In this document: piece by piece, positions 24,075-32,880 of the stretch
How positions within the stretch are numbered: the first letter of the stretch is position 1
How the letters are laid out: each line of letters opens with the position of its first letter
Assembly: GCF_002879885.1 (NCBI RefSeq)
Contig: NZ_PNYA01000004.1
Location: forward strand, 228,614 to 292,613
DNA from: Trinickia dabaoshanensis
GTDB taxonomy: Bacteria > Pseudomonadota > Gammaproteobacteria > Burkholderiales > Burkholderiaceae
Length of the DNA stretch: 64,000 bases
Reading direction: 5' to 3'
The notes under the pieces: generated by a model
Told to the model about the DNA's origin: nothing
Database searches by the model: none
Seen by the model: the letters and a program-made list of their open reading frames with translations, nothing else
Position numbers and translations under genes: made by a program

Positions 24075-25373
24075 CTACTGCGGCAGCACTTCCCCGCGCG
24101 TCTCGGGCGCGAACGGAATCAAGAACAAGCCGATCACGAACGCAATGGCCGTCAGTGCGACCGGCAGCCCGAGCGTATGCAGATGGAGTACGGCGGCGCC
24201 GAGCATGAAGTTCACCCCGGCGCCGATGAACCGGCCAAACGAAGTGCAGAACGCGAACGCCGTCGCACGCACGCGCGTTTCGAACTGCTCCGGCAACCAA
24301 AGGCTGAACAGCGCGAAGTTGCCGCCGAAGAAACCGAGCGCGAACAACCAGGCGATAAACGGCACAAGCCCGTTCGGCAAATAGAACGCCCAACCGAAGC
24401 TGCCGATGATCGATGCGGCCATGCCGGCGAAGTAGACCGCCAATGTCTTTTTGCGTCCGATGCGCTCGGCGAGCGGCGGCAGCGCCAAGCAGCCGAGAAT
24501 CGTTCCGATCGAGAGCAATCCCGTTGCCAGCGACGCCGTTTTGATCGCACCGGCCTTGTCCATGCCCGATTTCAGCGCAAGCTGAATCACGGCCGACGGC
24601 TCGTACACCGCCCCTGCCCACAACCCCACGATCGCAATCGTGAGCAACCCGCACGCAACCCACGTACGCCGGCGATAGTTCGGCCCCAAGATCTCCGCAA
24701 GCGGTTTGGTATGGACGACGCGCGCCTCGGCCTTCTTCCATTTCTCCGGTTCTTTCACACGCAACAGCACGAGAATGGCAATGACGACCGGTACGGCCCC
24801 GGTCAAGAACATGGCTCGCCATCCGAAATGCACGCCCACCGTGTAATTGAGCGCGGCCGCCAAAAAGAAGCCCGCGTAATAGCCGGTCTGCAGATACCCG
24901 GCGCCCATCTTGCGACGGTCCTCGGGCCACGCTTCGGCAACATAGGTACCCGCCAACGCCCATTCGCCGCCGATGCCCACGCCCGCAAGGAAGCGATAGA
25001 TGCCCAATTCGTAGACGCTATGGGCCGTGGCGGCGAGCCCGGTGAAGATCGCGAACGTGAAGATCGTCCCCGCCAATACCTTCGTGCGCCCGAATCGGTC
25101 CGCGAGCGGCCCCCAGATGAAAGACAAGCCCCATCCCACCAAAAAGAGCGCAAAGAGTATCGAGCCCGCCAGACCCACGTTCGCCGGGGTGGCGGCATAG
25201 CCCGAGCGCGGCAACAACTCGGTCAAGGCCGGAGTCAGCACGAGTGCGTAGATGAACGAATCCATGCCGTCGAGCGTCCATCCGGCCCATGCGCCCCAAA
25301 ATCCTGCGATCTGCGAACGATTGAGCGGCGTGCGTCGTCGCGCAGCACGCGCTGTGTCTGTCATAGAACTCAT
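24075..25373 (-). CDS. MFS transporter divergent from the malonate operon
   Basis: A 432-residue, 12-helix major facilitator of the metabolite:H+ symporter type. Visible motifs are GPLADRFGRTKVL (loop 2-3), GIGGEWALAGTYVAEAWPEDRRKMG (TM4 and loop 4-5) and PLAERIGRKKTL (loop 8-9). ATG 25373 follows GGAGGAGTCAG. It is divergent from the GntR regulator and the mdc operon. The operon lacks the usual malonate carrier genes (mdcLM or madLM), so this protein is the best candidate for malonate uptake. That role is inferred from position. Confidence 0.88.
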   Translation of the reverse strand: MSSMTDTARAARRRTPLNRSQIAGFWGAWAGWTLDGMDSFIYALVLTPALTELLPRSGYAATPANVGLAGSILFALFLVGWGLSFIWGPLADRFGRTKVLAGTIFTFAIFTGLAATAHSVYELGIYRFLAGVGIGGEWALAGTYVAEAWPEDRRKMGAGYLQTGYYAGFFLAAALNYTVGVHFGWRAMFLTGAVPVVIAILVLLRVKEPEKWKKAEARVVHTKPLAEILGPNYRRRTWVACGLLTIAIVGLWAGAVYEPSAVIQLALKSGMDKAGAIKTASLATGLLSIGTILGCLALPPLAERIGRKKTLAVYFAGMAASIIGSFGWAFYLPNGLVPFIAWLFALGFFGGNFALFSLWLPEQFETRVRATAFAFCTSFGRFIGAGVNFMLGAAVLHLHTLGLPVALTAIAFVIGLFLIPFAPETRGEVLPQ

Positions 25374-25496
25374 CTGACTCCTCCGGTGAAGCGGTTAGGA
25401 CTACTGACGTCTAACGACTGGACGAGCACGCAGCCCGTTTGCCGCATCTCGCCTCGCGGGCCCGGTGTGCCCCGGGTTTGCCCGATTTCAAATTCA

Positions 25497-25514
25497 ATAT
25501 TTTGTATATAATAT
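25497..25514 (+). promoter_or_regulatory. AT-rich promoter and candidate MdcY operator
   Basis: An 18-bp AT-rich island in GC-rich surroundings has ATATT and AATAT arms around TTGTATAT. It contains a perfect -10 hexamer TATAAT at 25507-25512, ending 10 bases before the mdcY ATG. GntR proteins of this group bind TTGTATA-like half sites, so the site may serve for self-repression and for control of the divergent MFS gene. No good -35 hexamer was found at 16-18 bp. Confidence 0.5.
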
Positions 25515-25522
25515 CGAGCATC

Positions 25523-26332
25523 ATGATCGATGCAATGAATCGTTTTCCCCTAGATGCCGAGTCCGGCCACGGTCTGTCGCTTGCGACAGTGGATGTGGCG
25601 CCCCGTACCAGCGCGTCGCGCATGGTGGCCGATGCGTTGCGCGCGGCGATCGTGGACGGCCGTCTGCCGCCCGGCGCACCGCTGAGGCAAGATGCCGTGG
25701 CCCGGCACTTTTCCGTCAGCGCGATCCCAGTGCGCGAAGCGTTGCGTCAGTTGGAAAGCGAGGGATGGGCGAAGGTCGAAATGCACAAGGGCGCCACGGT
25801 CGCCCCGCTTTCGGCCGCCGAGGCACGCGAGATCTACGAGATTCGCGCGGCGCTCGAAAGCCTCGCGCTCACGCTCGCCATCCCCAATCACACCGAAGAC
25901 ACGTTGCGCGAAGTGCAGGCTTCATATGAAGCGGCGGAACTCGAAACCGATCCCGCGCTCTATGTGGCTCGTAACGAAGCGTTTCATATGGGGCTGTACG
26001 CCCCGGCCGGCCGTCCTCAATTGATCGAGATGATCGGCACGCTGCATCGGCGCGGCGAACGTTATTTGCGCGTGAAATTCGGCCTGCCCGAACACAAGCG
26101 GGTCTCCGACGACGAGCACGGTCAATTGATGCGCCTCGTTCGGCGCAAAGACATCGCCGCGGCGCAGAAACTCATCGCCGATCATTTGCTCGGCACGGGC
26201 GAGCTGCTTTATCGCCTGCTGAGCGAGCCGGCCGCGGCGCCCGGTACGACGGCGCGCAAACGCGGCAAGCCATCGATGCCGGAAGCCGGTATGCTCGCCC
26301 AGAAAAAACGCACCGGCCGCAACAACGGATAG
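25523..26332 (+). CDS. mdcY: GntR/FadR-type regulator of malonate genes
   Basis: A 269-residue regulator with an N-terminal winged helix (ASRMVADALRAAIVDGRLPPGAPLRQDAVARHFSVSAIPVREALRQLE) and a C-terminal FCD-type helical ligand domain (EIYEIRAALESLALTLAI, then HGQLMRLVRRKDIAAAQKLIADH). A Lys/Arg-rich tail of about 40 residues is extra. It lies 49 bp before mdcA and divergent from the MFS gene, the place of MdcY in other malonate clusters, where it represses until malonate is present. The symbol is assigned from context. ATG 25523 lies so close to the -10 box that the mRNA may be leaderless; ATG 25535 is the alternative. Confidence 0.85.
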   Translation: MIDAMNRFPLDAESGHGLSLATVDVAPRTSASRMVADALRAAIVDGRLPPGAPLRQDAVARHFSVSAIPVREALRQLESEGWAKVEMHKGATVAPLSAAEAREIYEIRAALESLALTLAIPNHTEDTLREVQASYEAAELETDPALYVARNEAFHMGLYAPAGRPQLIEMIGTLHRRGERYLRVKFGLPEHKRVSDDEHGQLMRLVRRKDIAAAQKLIADHLLGTGELLYRLLSEPAAAPGTTARKRGKPSMPEAGMLAQKKRTGRNNG

Positions 26333-26381
26333 GCCGATCCATCGTCGCCTCAAGCCTCGAACATAGGAGTCGTTTCGCCCG

Positions 26382-28043
26382 ATGAACTCCGTAACCGAAC
26401 AACCGCCGCTGCGCAGTTGGACCACGCTGCGCGACGAGAAGGCGCGCCGTCTCGCTACCGTGTCGCAGTGGCTCGAAGACGGCATCCTGCCGCAAGAACG
26501 CATCGTCGATGCCCTTCAGGCGTTGATCCATCCGGGCGACCGCGTCGCGCTGGAAGGCGACAATCAGAAGCAAGCCGATTTCTTGTCGCGCTCGCTTGCG
26601 CGCGTCGATCCGGACATCGTCAACGGCATCCACCTGCTGATCTCGAGCATCAGCCGGCCCGAACATCTGACGCTCTTCGAGCGCGGCATCGCGCGCAAGG
26701 TCGATTTTTCGTTCGCGGGACCGCAGAGCCTGCGCGTCGCGCAATTGCTCGAGGACGGTCTGCTCGAGATCGGGTCGATCTACACGTACGTCGAGCTGTA
26801 TGCGCGAATGTTCGTCGATTTGACGCCGCGCGTCGCCCTGCTCTGCGCCGAAAAAGCGGACCGGCACGGGAATCTCTACACCGGCCCGAACACCGAAGAC
26901 ACGCCGACGATCGCCGAAGCCGCCGCGTTCCGGCACGGCATCGTCATCGTTCAGGTCAACGAAATCGTCGATACGTTGCCGCGCGTCGATATTCCGGGCT
27001 CGTGGGTCGACGTGGTCGTGCAGGCCGACCGGCCGTTCGCCGTCGAACCGCTCTTCACACGCGACCCGCGTCATATCGGCGACTTGCAGGTGCTGACCGC
27101 GATGATGGTCATCCGCGGCATCTACGAACCGTATGGCGTGAGCTCGCTCAATCATGGCATCGGCTTCGACACCGCCGCGATCGAGTTGATCCTGCCGACG
27201 TACGGCGCCGAACTCGGTCTCAAAGGCAAGATCTGCACGAACTGGACGCTCAATCCGCATCCCACGCTGATTCCGGCCATCGAATCGGGATGGGTGGACA
27301 GCGTCCATTGTTTCGGCAGCGAAGTGGGCATGGAAGCGTACGTCGCCGCCCGCCCCGACGTGTTTTTCACGGGCAGCGACGGCAGCTTGCGCTCGAACCG
27401 CGTCTTGTGCCAATTGGCGGGCCAGTACGGCGTCGATCTATTCATCGGCTCCACGTTGCAGATCGACGCGGACGCGAATTCGTCCACGGTCACGCGCGGC
27501 CGCCTCGCAGGCTTCGGCGGGGCGCCGAACATGGGCCACGATCCGCGCGGACGGCGGCACGCGAGCGAAGCGTGGCTCAAGTTGGCCAAGGCGAGCGCGG
27601 GGCCGATTTCGCGCGGCCACAAGCTCGTCGTTCAATTGGCCGAGACGTATAAGAAAGGCGGCGAGCCTACGTTCGTCGACGAACTCGATGCGATCGCCGT
27701 GGGCAACAAGAGCGCCATGCCGATCGCGCCGGTCATGATTTACGGCGACGACGTCAGCCACGTCGTGACGGAGGAAGGCATCGCCTATCTGCACAAGGCC
27801 GAGGGCATCGAGGAGCGCCGCGCCGCGCTCGCGGCGGTCGCCGGTGTCACGCCGATCGGGTTGCGCGCCAAGCCCGAGCGCACCGCGGAACTCAGGCGGC
27901 GCGGCATCGTGGCTTATCCCGAGGATCTCGGCATTCGGCGCGCACAGGCAAAGCGCGCACTGCTGGCCGCGCGCAGCATCGACGACCTCGTCGCGTGGTC
28001 GGGCGGCCTGTATGCGCCGCCGGCCCGCTTCAGGAGCTGGTGA
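26382..28043 (+). CDS. mdcA: Malonate decarboxylase alpha subunit (acetyl-ACP:malonate ACP transferase)
   Basis: Exchanges acetyl for malonyl on the acyl carrier protein of the biotin-independent malonate decarboxylase. The 553-residue length is that of MdcA. Recognisable segments are HPGDRVALEGDNQKQADFLSR near the N-terminus, LCAEKADRHGNLYTGPNTEDTP, and GRLAGFGGAPNMGHDPRGRR in the C-terminal half. The ribosome site AGGAG lies 13 bases before ATG 26382. It is first in a tight operon whose order A-B-C-D-E-G-H matches that of Pseudomonas, without the carrier genes. Confidence 0.96.
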   Translation: MNSVTEQPPLRSWTTLRDEKARRLATVSQWLEDGILPQERIVDALQALIHPGDRVALEGDNQKQADFLSRSLARVDPDIVNGIHLLISSISRPEHLTLFERGIARKVDFSFAGPQSLRVAQLLEDGLLEIGSIYTYVELYARMFVDLTPRVALLCAEKADRHGNLYTGPNTEDTPTIAEAAAFRHGIVIVQVNEIVDTLPRVDIPGSWVDVVVQADRPFAVEPLFTRDPRHIGDLQVLTAMMVIRGIYEPYGVSSLNHGIGFDTAAIELILPTYGAELGLKGKICTNWTLNPHPTLIPAIESGWVDSVHCFGSEVGMEAYVAARPDVFFTGSDGSLRSNRVLCQLAGQYGVDLFIGSTLQIDADANSSTVTRGRLAGFGGAPNMGHDPRGRRHASEAWLKLAKASAGPISRGHKLVVQLAETYKKGGEPTFVDELDAIAVGNKSAMPIAPVMIYGDDVSHVVTEEGIAYLHKAEGIEERRAALAAVAGVTPIGLRAKPERTAELRRRGIVAYPEDLGIRRAQAKRALLAARSIDDLVAWSGGLYAPPARFRSW

Positions 28044-28047
28044 CGCC

Positions 28048-28974
28048 ATGCGCTCGCGAGCGGTTTGCGATCCCAAGCGCGAAGAGGCGAGCCTAACGGC
28101 GCGGCATACCGGTCTCGCCGCGCGGCTCGGGCGCCTCGCCACCGATGCATTGATCGAGGAGGCGCACGCCACGCCGAAACCGGCCCTCGTCGACCGACGC
28201 GGAAACGGCGCGCACCGCGATTTGAGCCTCGCCTTGATGGAGCGCTCGGCACGCGCGCTCGAGCCGACTTTCGCCGCGCTGTCCCGCGCCGCGCGGGGGA
28301 TGCGTCCCTCGGCGGCGCTACGCGCCGATCTGGGCGCGATCGGCCGTGCCGGCGAGGCGGTCATGATGAGCGCCACGCAAGGCAGCAATGCGCATCGCGG
28401 CGCGATTTGGATCGTCGGCTTGTTGGTTGCGGGTGCAACGATCCATGCGGAGGCGGGCGAGCCGCATCGGCCGGCGGCCGAAGCGATTTGCACGATCGGC
28501 GCGCAGATCGCTTGCTTCCCCGATCACGGCGCACCGTTCGCCGATAGCAACGGTTCGCGCGTGCGGGCACGCTACGGCGTGGGCGGTGCGCGCCGGGAGG
28601 CGCAAGAAGGTTTCCCGCATGCGTTGCATCTCGGGCTGCCGGCATTGCGGGCCGCGCGCCGCCGCGGCGTCGCCGAGAGCGCGGCGCGAATCGATGCGCT
28701 GCTGACGATCATGACGACGTTGGACGACACCTGCCTGCTCCATCGAGCGGGGCCGCCCGCGCTTGCCGCCGCCAAGCATGGCGCGCAAGAAGTCTTATCG
28801 GCGGGCGGCACCTCGACACCGGAAGGGCAAGCCGCGTTCGCCCGGCTCGAATCGCGACTGCTGGCGCTCAACGCCTCTCCGGGCGGCGCCGCCGATTTGC
28901 TGGCGGCCACCCTTTTCATCGACAGGCTGGCGCCCGCGAGCGCCAACGAGGGAACATATAGATGGAACATCTAA
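28048..28974 (+). CDS. mdcB: Triphosphoribosyl-dephospho-CoA synthase
   Basis: Makes the prosthetic-group precursor 2'-(5''-triphosphoribosyl)-3'-dephospho-CoA from ATP and dephospho-CoA for the MdcC carrier. The 308-residue protein is a CitG/MdcB homologue, with EEAHATPKPALVDRRGNGAHRDL near the N-terminus, TQGSNAHRGAIWIVGLL in the middle, and TTLDDTCLLHRAG in the C-terminal part. ATG 28048 lies 4 bp after the mdcA stop, behind GGAGCTGG. Its last 13 bases overlap mdcC. Confidence 0.93.
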   Translation: MRSRAVCDPKREEASLTARHTGLAARLGRLATDALIEEAHATPKPALVDRRGNGAHRDLSLALMERSARALEPTFAALSRAARGMRPSAALRADLGAIGRAGEAVMMSATQGSNAHRGAIWIVGLLVAGATIHAEAGEPHRPAAEAICTIGAQIACFPDHGAPFADSNGSRVRARYGVGGARREAQEGFPHALHLGLPALRAARRRGVAESAARIDALLTIMTTLDDTCLLHRAGPPALAAAKHGAQEVLSAGGTSTPEGQAAFARLESRLLALNASPGGAADLLAATLFIDRLAPASANEGTYRWNI

Positions 28975-29273
28975 CGTTCGACTTCCCGGCGCGGCGCGCC
29001 GTCGCCGCACGTGCTCACGTGGGCGTCGTCGGCTCGGGCGATCTCGAGGTATTGCTCGCGCCCGGCGATACGATGCAGGCACGCGTAGTAGTCAATACGA
29101 GCGTGGACGGCTACGCGCACATTTGGAAAAGCGTCCTCGAGCGGTTCTTCACACGTTACGACGGAGCCGCGTCCATCGAGATCAACGATTTCGGCGCTAC
29201 GCCGGGCGTGGTTGCCTTGCGCCTGGCCGAGGCAGCCGAACTCTCCGACAGCGCACGAGGAGCCGGCGCATGA
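28962..29273 (+). CDS. mdcC: Malonate decarboxylase acyl carrier protein (delta subunit)
   Basis: The 103-residue carrier holds acetyl and malonyl groups as thioesters on a phosphoribosyl-dephospho-CoA arm. The attachment serine is Ser25 in VGVVGSGDLEVLL, the same number as in the characterised Klebsiella protein. DFGATPGVVALRLAEA is the typical C-terminal segment. GAGGGAACATATAG precedes ATG 28962. It overlaps mdcB by 13 bp and mdcD by 4 bp (ATGA), so translation is coupled. Confidence 0.95.
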   Translation: MEHLTFDFPARRAVAARAHVGVVGSGDLEVLLAPGDTMQARVVVNTSVDGYAHIWKSVLERFFTRYDGAASIEINDFGATPGVVALRLAEAAELSDSARGAGA

Positions 29274-30160
29274 GCACGTTCGACGCTGCTACGGCGGCCC
29301 CTTTCGCCGCCCGCGAAAGCTTTATCGAACTGACGGCGCGCGAGCGTGCGCGATCCCTGCTCGATGCCGGGACCTTCCGCGAATTGCTCGGCCCGTTCGA
29401 TCGAATCACCTCGCCCTGGTTGCCGCTGCAAGGCATCGTGTGTCAGGCCGATGACGGCGCCGTCATCGCGCGCGGGACGATCGACGGCCAAGCGGCGGTC
29501 GTCTGCGCGATCGAATCGGCGTTTCAGGGCGGCAGCATCGGCGAAGTATCGGGCAGCAAGATCGCGGCGGCGCTCGAGCTTGCCCGGCGCGATTGCGAGC
29601 GCGGCAAGATCGTCCGTCCCGTCATCGTCTTCGAAACGGGCGGCGTGCGGCTGCAGGAAGCGAATCTCGGCCTCGCCGTCATCGCCGAGATACAGGCGGC
29701 CATCGTGGCGCTGCGGCGTCATGTCCCCGTGGTCGGCGTGATCGCAGGCATGGTCGGATGCTTCGGCGGGATGTCGCTGGCCGCTGCCCTGTGCACGCGC
29801 TTGGTCATGACGCGCCAGGGCCGGCTCGGCATGAACGGGCCGGAAGTCATCGAGCAAGAGGCCGGCATCGAGGAACTCGACGCGAGCGACCGGCGCCGCA
29901 TCTGGCAACTGATCGGCGGCGAACAGCGGGTTGCGACCGGGCTCGCCGATTATCTCGCCGACGACGACGCCGGCGAGATCCGCCGCGCGGTGCAAGAGGC
30001 GTTCGCGGCCGGCGTGCCCGCGCTTCATCGCACGCAGGCCGTCGATCGCTATCTCGCGTTGCTTGCGCGCGTCGATACGCAGACGATTTCGCCCGGCGAG
30101 ATGCGCGTCCTGTTCGGCAGCGCGGCCACGGGCGCCGAGCCGGCGCGCACCGATCGATAA
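29270..30160 (+). CDS. mdcD: Malonate decarboxylase beta subunit
   Basis: Carboxyltransferase-fold subunit that with MdcE decarboxylates malonyl-S-ACP to acetyl-S-ACP. The 296-residue protein shows the crotonase-like oxyanion segments: AFQGGSIGEVSGSKI, FETGGVRLQEANLGLAVIAEI and GVIAGMVGCFGGMSLAAALC, plus RLGMNGPEVIEQEAG. ATG 29270 overlaps the mdcC stop (ATGA) behind GAGGAGCC. It is followed by mdcE after 9 bp. Confidence 0.95.
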   Translation: MSTFDAATAAPFAARESFIELTARERARSLLDAGTFRELLGPFDRITSPWLPLQGIVCQADDGAVIARGTIDGQAAVVCAIESAFQGGSIGEVSGSKIAAALELARRDCERGKIVRPVIVFETGGVRLQEANLGLAVIAEIQAAIVALRRHVPVVGVIAGMVGCFGGMSLAAALCTRLVMTRQGRLGMNGPEVIEQEAGIEELDASDRRRIWQLIGGEQRVATGLADYLADDDAGEIRRAVQEAFAAGVPALHRTQAVDRYLALLARVDTQTISPGEMRVLFGSAATGAEPARTDR

Positions 30161-30169
30161 GGAACGCCA

Positions 30170-30997
30170 ATGAACGAGACGAATTCTCTCTCCCGCGGTG
30201 AACGGTGGTTGCGCGCGCTTGCGGGCGAGCCCGTGGGCCACGCACCCGTTCTCTATGCCGATGCGATGCTCGGCGACGAATCGGCCCGCTTCATCTCGGT
30301 CGTGCCCGATCCCGACAACCGCTTCGCGCGCGCCCGGGACAACGTCGTCGGACTCGAGCAAGGCTGGCGTCTCGCGCAGGCAGTGCGCGAAGCCATGAAC
30401 GCCGATGAGCATGCGGCGAGCAAGCGCCCCATCGTTGCGCTCGTCGACGTCAAGAGCCAGGCCTACGGTTATCGCGAGGAGATGCTCGGCATCCATCTCG
30501 CGTGCGCGGCCGCGGTCGATGCCTATGCATCCGCGAGGCTCGCGGGCCATCCGGTCGTCGCGCTGATCGTCGGGCCGGCGATGTCGGGCGCATTTCTCGC
30601 GCACGGTTATCAGGCCGACCGCATCGTCGCGCTCGATGCGCCCGGCACGATGGTCCACGCGATGGGCAAGGAAGCGGCGGCCCGCGTGACGCGACGGTGC
30701 GTCGAGGCGCTCGATGCACTCGGAGAAACGATCACGCCGATGTCGTATTCGCTCAAAGGCGGATTTGCGAAGTTGGGCTTGCTCGACCGCTTGATCGAAG
30801 GCGTGGACGCGGATGCTCCCGGCGCTGCGCAGATCGCCCAGGTGCGCGCGGTGCTGACCGAGGCGGTGGCATCGGCACGAAGCGGCTCCCGTGAGCTTTC
30901 GCGGCGGCTCGATTCGGAGACGGCACGCTCGAGTCGCGCCGCATCGATCGAAGTGCGGCGGCGCCTCGCCTTGCAATGGGATTCTGTCGACGGCTGA
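30170..30997 (+). CDS. mdcE: Malonate decarboxylase gamma subunit
   Basis: Partner of MdcD in the decarboxylase heterodimer. The 275-residue protein has DVKSQAYGYREEMLGIHLACAAAVDAYA and GPAMSGAFLAHGYQADRIVALD, the second crotonase-like half, and DAPGTMVHAMGKEAAARVT, all typical of MdcE. AAGGAACGCC precedes ATG 30170. The long antisense open frame across this region is a shadow of high-GC coding and is not a gene. Confidence 0.95.
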   Translation: MNETNSLSRGERWLRALAGEPVGHAPVLYADAMLGDESARFISVVPDPDNRFARARDNVVGLEQGWRLAQAVREAMNADEHAASKRPIVALVDVKSQAYGYREEMLGIHLACAAAVDAYASARLAGHPVVALIVGPAMSGAFLAHGYQADRIVALDAPGTMVHAMGKEAAARVTRRCVEALDALGETITPMSYSLKGGFAKLGLLDRLIEGVDADAPGAAQIAQVRAVLTEAVASARSGSRELSRRLDSETARSSRAASIEVRRRLALQWDSVDG

Positions 30998-31026
30998 GGG
31001 CGGGTCCCACGCGCAATCGAAAAGAC

Positions 31027-31695
31027 ATGCAAGTGAAGACGAAATCGGGCGGTCAGCCATGCGCAAGGACGTTCGAAGCGCACGATCTGCTTCGGCTGTC
31101 CGCGTTGCCGGCCGCGCACGACGCGCCCGCTTGGCTGCCCCGCGCATTCGCCGACGCGGCGTTTGCCGTCGTGCGGCGAGCGAGCGCACCGGCCGGTTTC
31201 ATCGCGGTGGGGTTTCGCGGCGCGCAGCGCTCGCAGCGGTATGGAACGTTCGCGGCACGCGAGGCCGTGCTCTCCGCCTATTCCCCGGAAGATCTCGTCG
31301 ATCGACCGCCGAACCCGGAACGCCGCAGGCTCAAAGCGTTTATCGCGCTGCGCGAAATCCGTGCGCGGCAATGTTTGGACGCGCTCGTCTGGGGCCCCAC
31401 GGGCAGCGTCGGATTCGAGCTCGCCACCGCCTACCCGAGCGCGACGGCAACGAGCGATCTCGATCTCCTGATACGCGCGCCGGTGCCGCTCGATCGCACG
31501 CATGCGCGCGCGCTGCGCGAACGTTTATCGTCGATCGAGCGCGAATACGAGTTGCGCATCGATACGCAACTCGAGACGCCCGCCGGAGGCGTTGCGTTGG
31601 GCGAATGGGCGCAGGACAAGCCGCGCGTGCTCGCGCGCTCGGCAACCGGCCCGCGTCTCGTTCACGATCCATGGGCCGTCGAGGCAAACCGCTGA
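31027..31695 (+). CDS. mdcG: Phosphoribosyl-dephospho-CoA transferase
   Basis: Attaches the prosthetic group made by MdcB to Ser25 of MdcC. The 222-residue protein is a nucleotidyltransferase-fold enzyme: GPTGSVGFELATAYPSATATSDLDLLIRAP holds the Gly-Ser and Asp-x-Asp metal motif, and RIDTQLETPAGGVALGEWA the third acidic residue. Start ATG 31027 lies 29 bp after mdcE. ATG 30976 inside mdcE would add 17 unlikely residues; neither has a good ribosome site. The stop overlaps the mdcH start (TGATG). Confidence 0.92.
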   Translation: MQVKTKSGGQPCARTFEAHDLLRLSALPAAHDAPAWLPRAFADAAFAVVRRASAPAGFIAVGFRGAQRSQRYGTFAAREAVLSAYSPEDLVDRPPNPERRRLKAFIALREIRARQCLDALVWGPTGSVGFELATAYPSATATSDLDLLIRAPVPLDRTHARALRERLSSIEREYELRIDTQLETPAGGVALGEWAQDKPRVLARSATGPRLVHDPWAVEANR

Positions 31696-32630
31696 TGCTC
31701 GCCCTCCTCTATCCCGGCCAAGGCGCGCAAAGCGCCGGCTTTTTACACCGGCTGCCACAGCACCGCGTCGTGGCATCGACGATCCAGGAAGCCTCCGATG
31801 CGCTTTCGCTCGATGTCACCCGACTCGACTCGAACGAGGCGCTCGAATCGAGCGTCGCCGTGCAAATCACGCTCGTCGTCGCAGGCGTGGCCGTCGCGAG
31901 GCGGCTCGCCGATGCCGGCATCGAGGCGCAGGCGCATGCGGGTTTATCGGTCGGCGCCTATGCCGCCGCGGTGGGATGCGGCGCGATTGCGTTTGCCGAC
32001 GCGCTACGCATGGTGCGCATGCGCGCCGAATTGATGGAACGCGCATACCCGAGCGGATACGGGCTATCGGCTATCGAAGGATTGACCGAAACCCAAATCG
32101 AGCGATTGATCGGTCCGCAGCAAAACGCGCAGGCGGGCAATCGAGTCTACGTGGCCAATGTCAACGCGCCGCGTCAGATCGTCGTGGCCGGATCGGCGGC
32201 GGCCCTCGATGCGTTCAACGAACGCGCGAGCTCTGCGGGCGCCCATCGCGCGAGGCGGTTGGCGGTGAGCGTACCGTCGCATTGCGAACTTTTGGGCGAT
32301 GCATCGGACACGTTGGGCCAGTATGCATCGGATGTGCCGGTCCATAAGCCTAGGCACCTCTATATCGACAACCGCCGTGCGCGCGCCCTGCACCGTGGCG
32401 AAGAGATTCGCGACGACCTCGCCACCAACATGCGTTATACGGTGCGATGGTTCGACGCGTTGACCACGCTCGTCGAGCGCGGCGTCACTTTGTTCGTCGA
32501 AGCGCCGCCCGGTCGCGTGTCGGCCGACATCGTGCAAGCGGCGTATCCCGACGTCGCCGCGCTCGCCGCTGCCGCATTCCCCGACGACCGGCTCGTCGAA
32601 GTCGTGCGGCGACGTTTCGATAATGAATAG
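31695..32630 (+). CDS. mdcH: Malonyl-CoA:ACP transacylase of malonate decarboxylase (epsilon subunit)
   Basis: Loads malonyl from malonyl-CoA onto MdcC to start the catalytic cycle. The 311-residue protein is FabD-like: LLYPGQGAQ at the N-terminus, nucleophile Ser85 in HAGLSVGAYAAAV, NVNAPRQIVVAG, and the catalytic His in SVPSHCELL. It overlaps mdcG by one base and is the last gene of the mdc operon. No terminator is obvious in the 250 bp that follow. Confidence 0.94.
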   Translation: MLALLYPGQGAQSAGFLHRLPQHRVVASTIQEASDALSLDVTRLDSNEALESSVAVQITLVVAGVAVARRLADAGIEAQAHAGLSVGAYAAAVGCGAIAFADALRMVRMRAELMERAYPSGYGLSAIEGLTETQIERLIGPQQNAQAGNRVYVANVNAPRQIVVAGSAAALDAFNERASSAGAHRARRLAVSVPSHCELLGDASDTLGQYASDVPVHKPRHLYIDNRRARALHRGEEIRDDLATNMRYTVRWFDALTTLVERGVTLFVEAPPGRVSADIVQAAYPDVAALAAAAFPDDRLVEVVRRRFDNE

Positions 32631-32880
32631 CCTCGAAGGCAAATCGTTTTACATATCGAAATCGCGTCAATCGCTACCGCGGCAATCTATAGCCGAATCC
32701 CTTTCTTTTTTCTTTCATCGACCCGGTTCCACGCGGTATTGACCGATATGGCCGCCAGATTGGCGAGATCGTGCCGAGATTCTCCTGAGCACGTGGCGCG
32801 TTTGTAGGCCATCATCGAACCATATTTGAGAACGTCGGGGGGGCTCTCGAATCGACAACATATCGACAAGGGAGCCACCG

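Noticed and set aside
29156..31189. Minus-strand open frame of 677 codons opposite mdcC-mdcG
   Set aside because: A shadow frame across several overlapping mdc genes, rich in Arg/Ala/His, with no domain signature.
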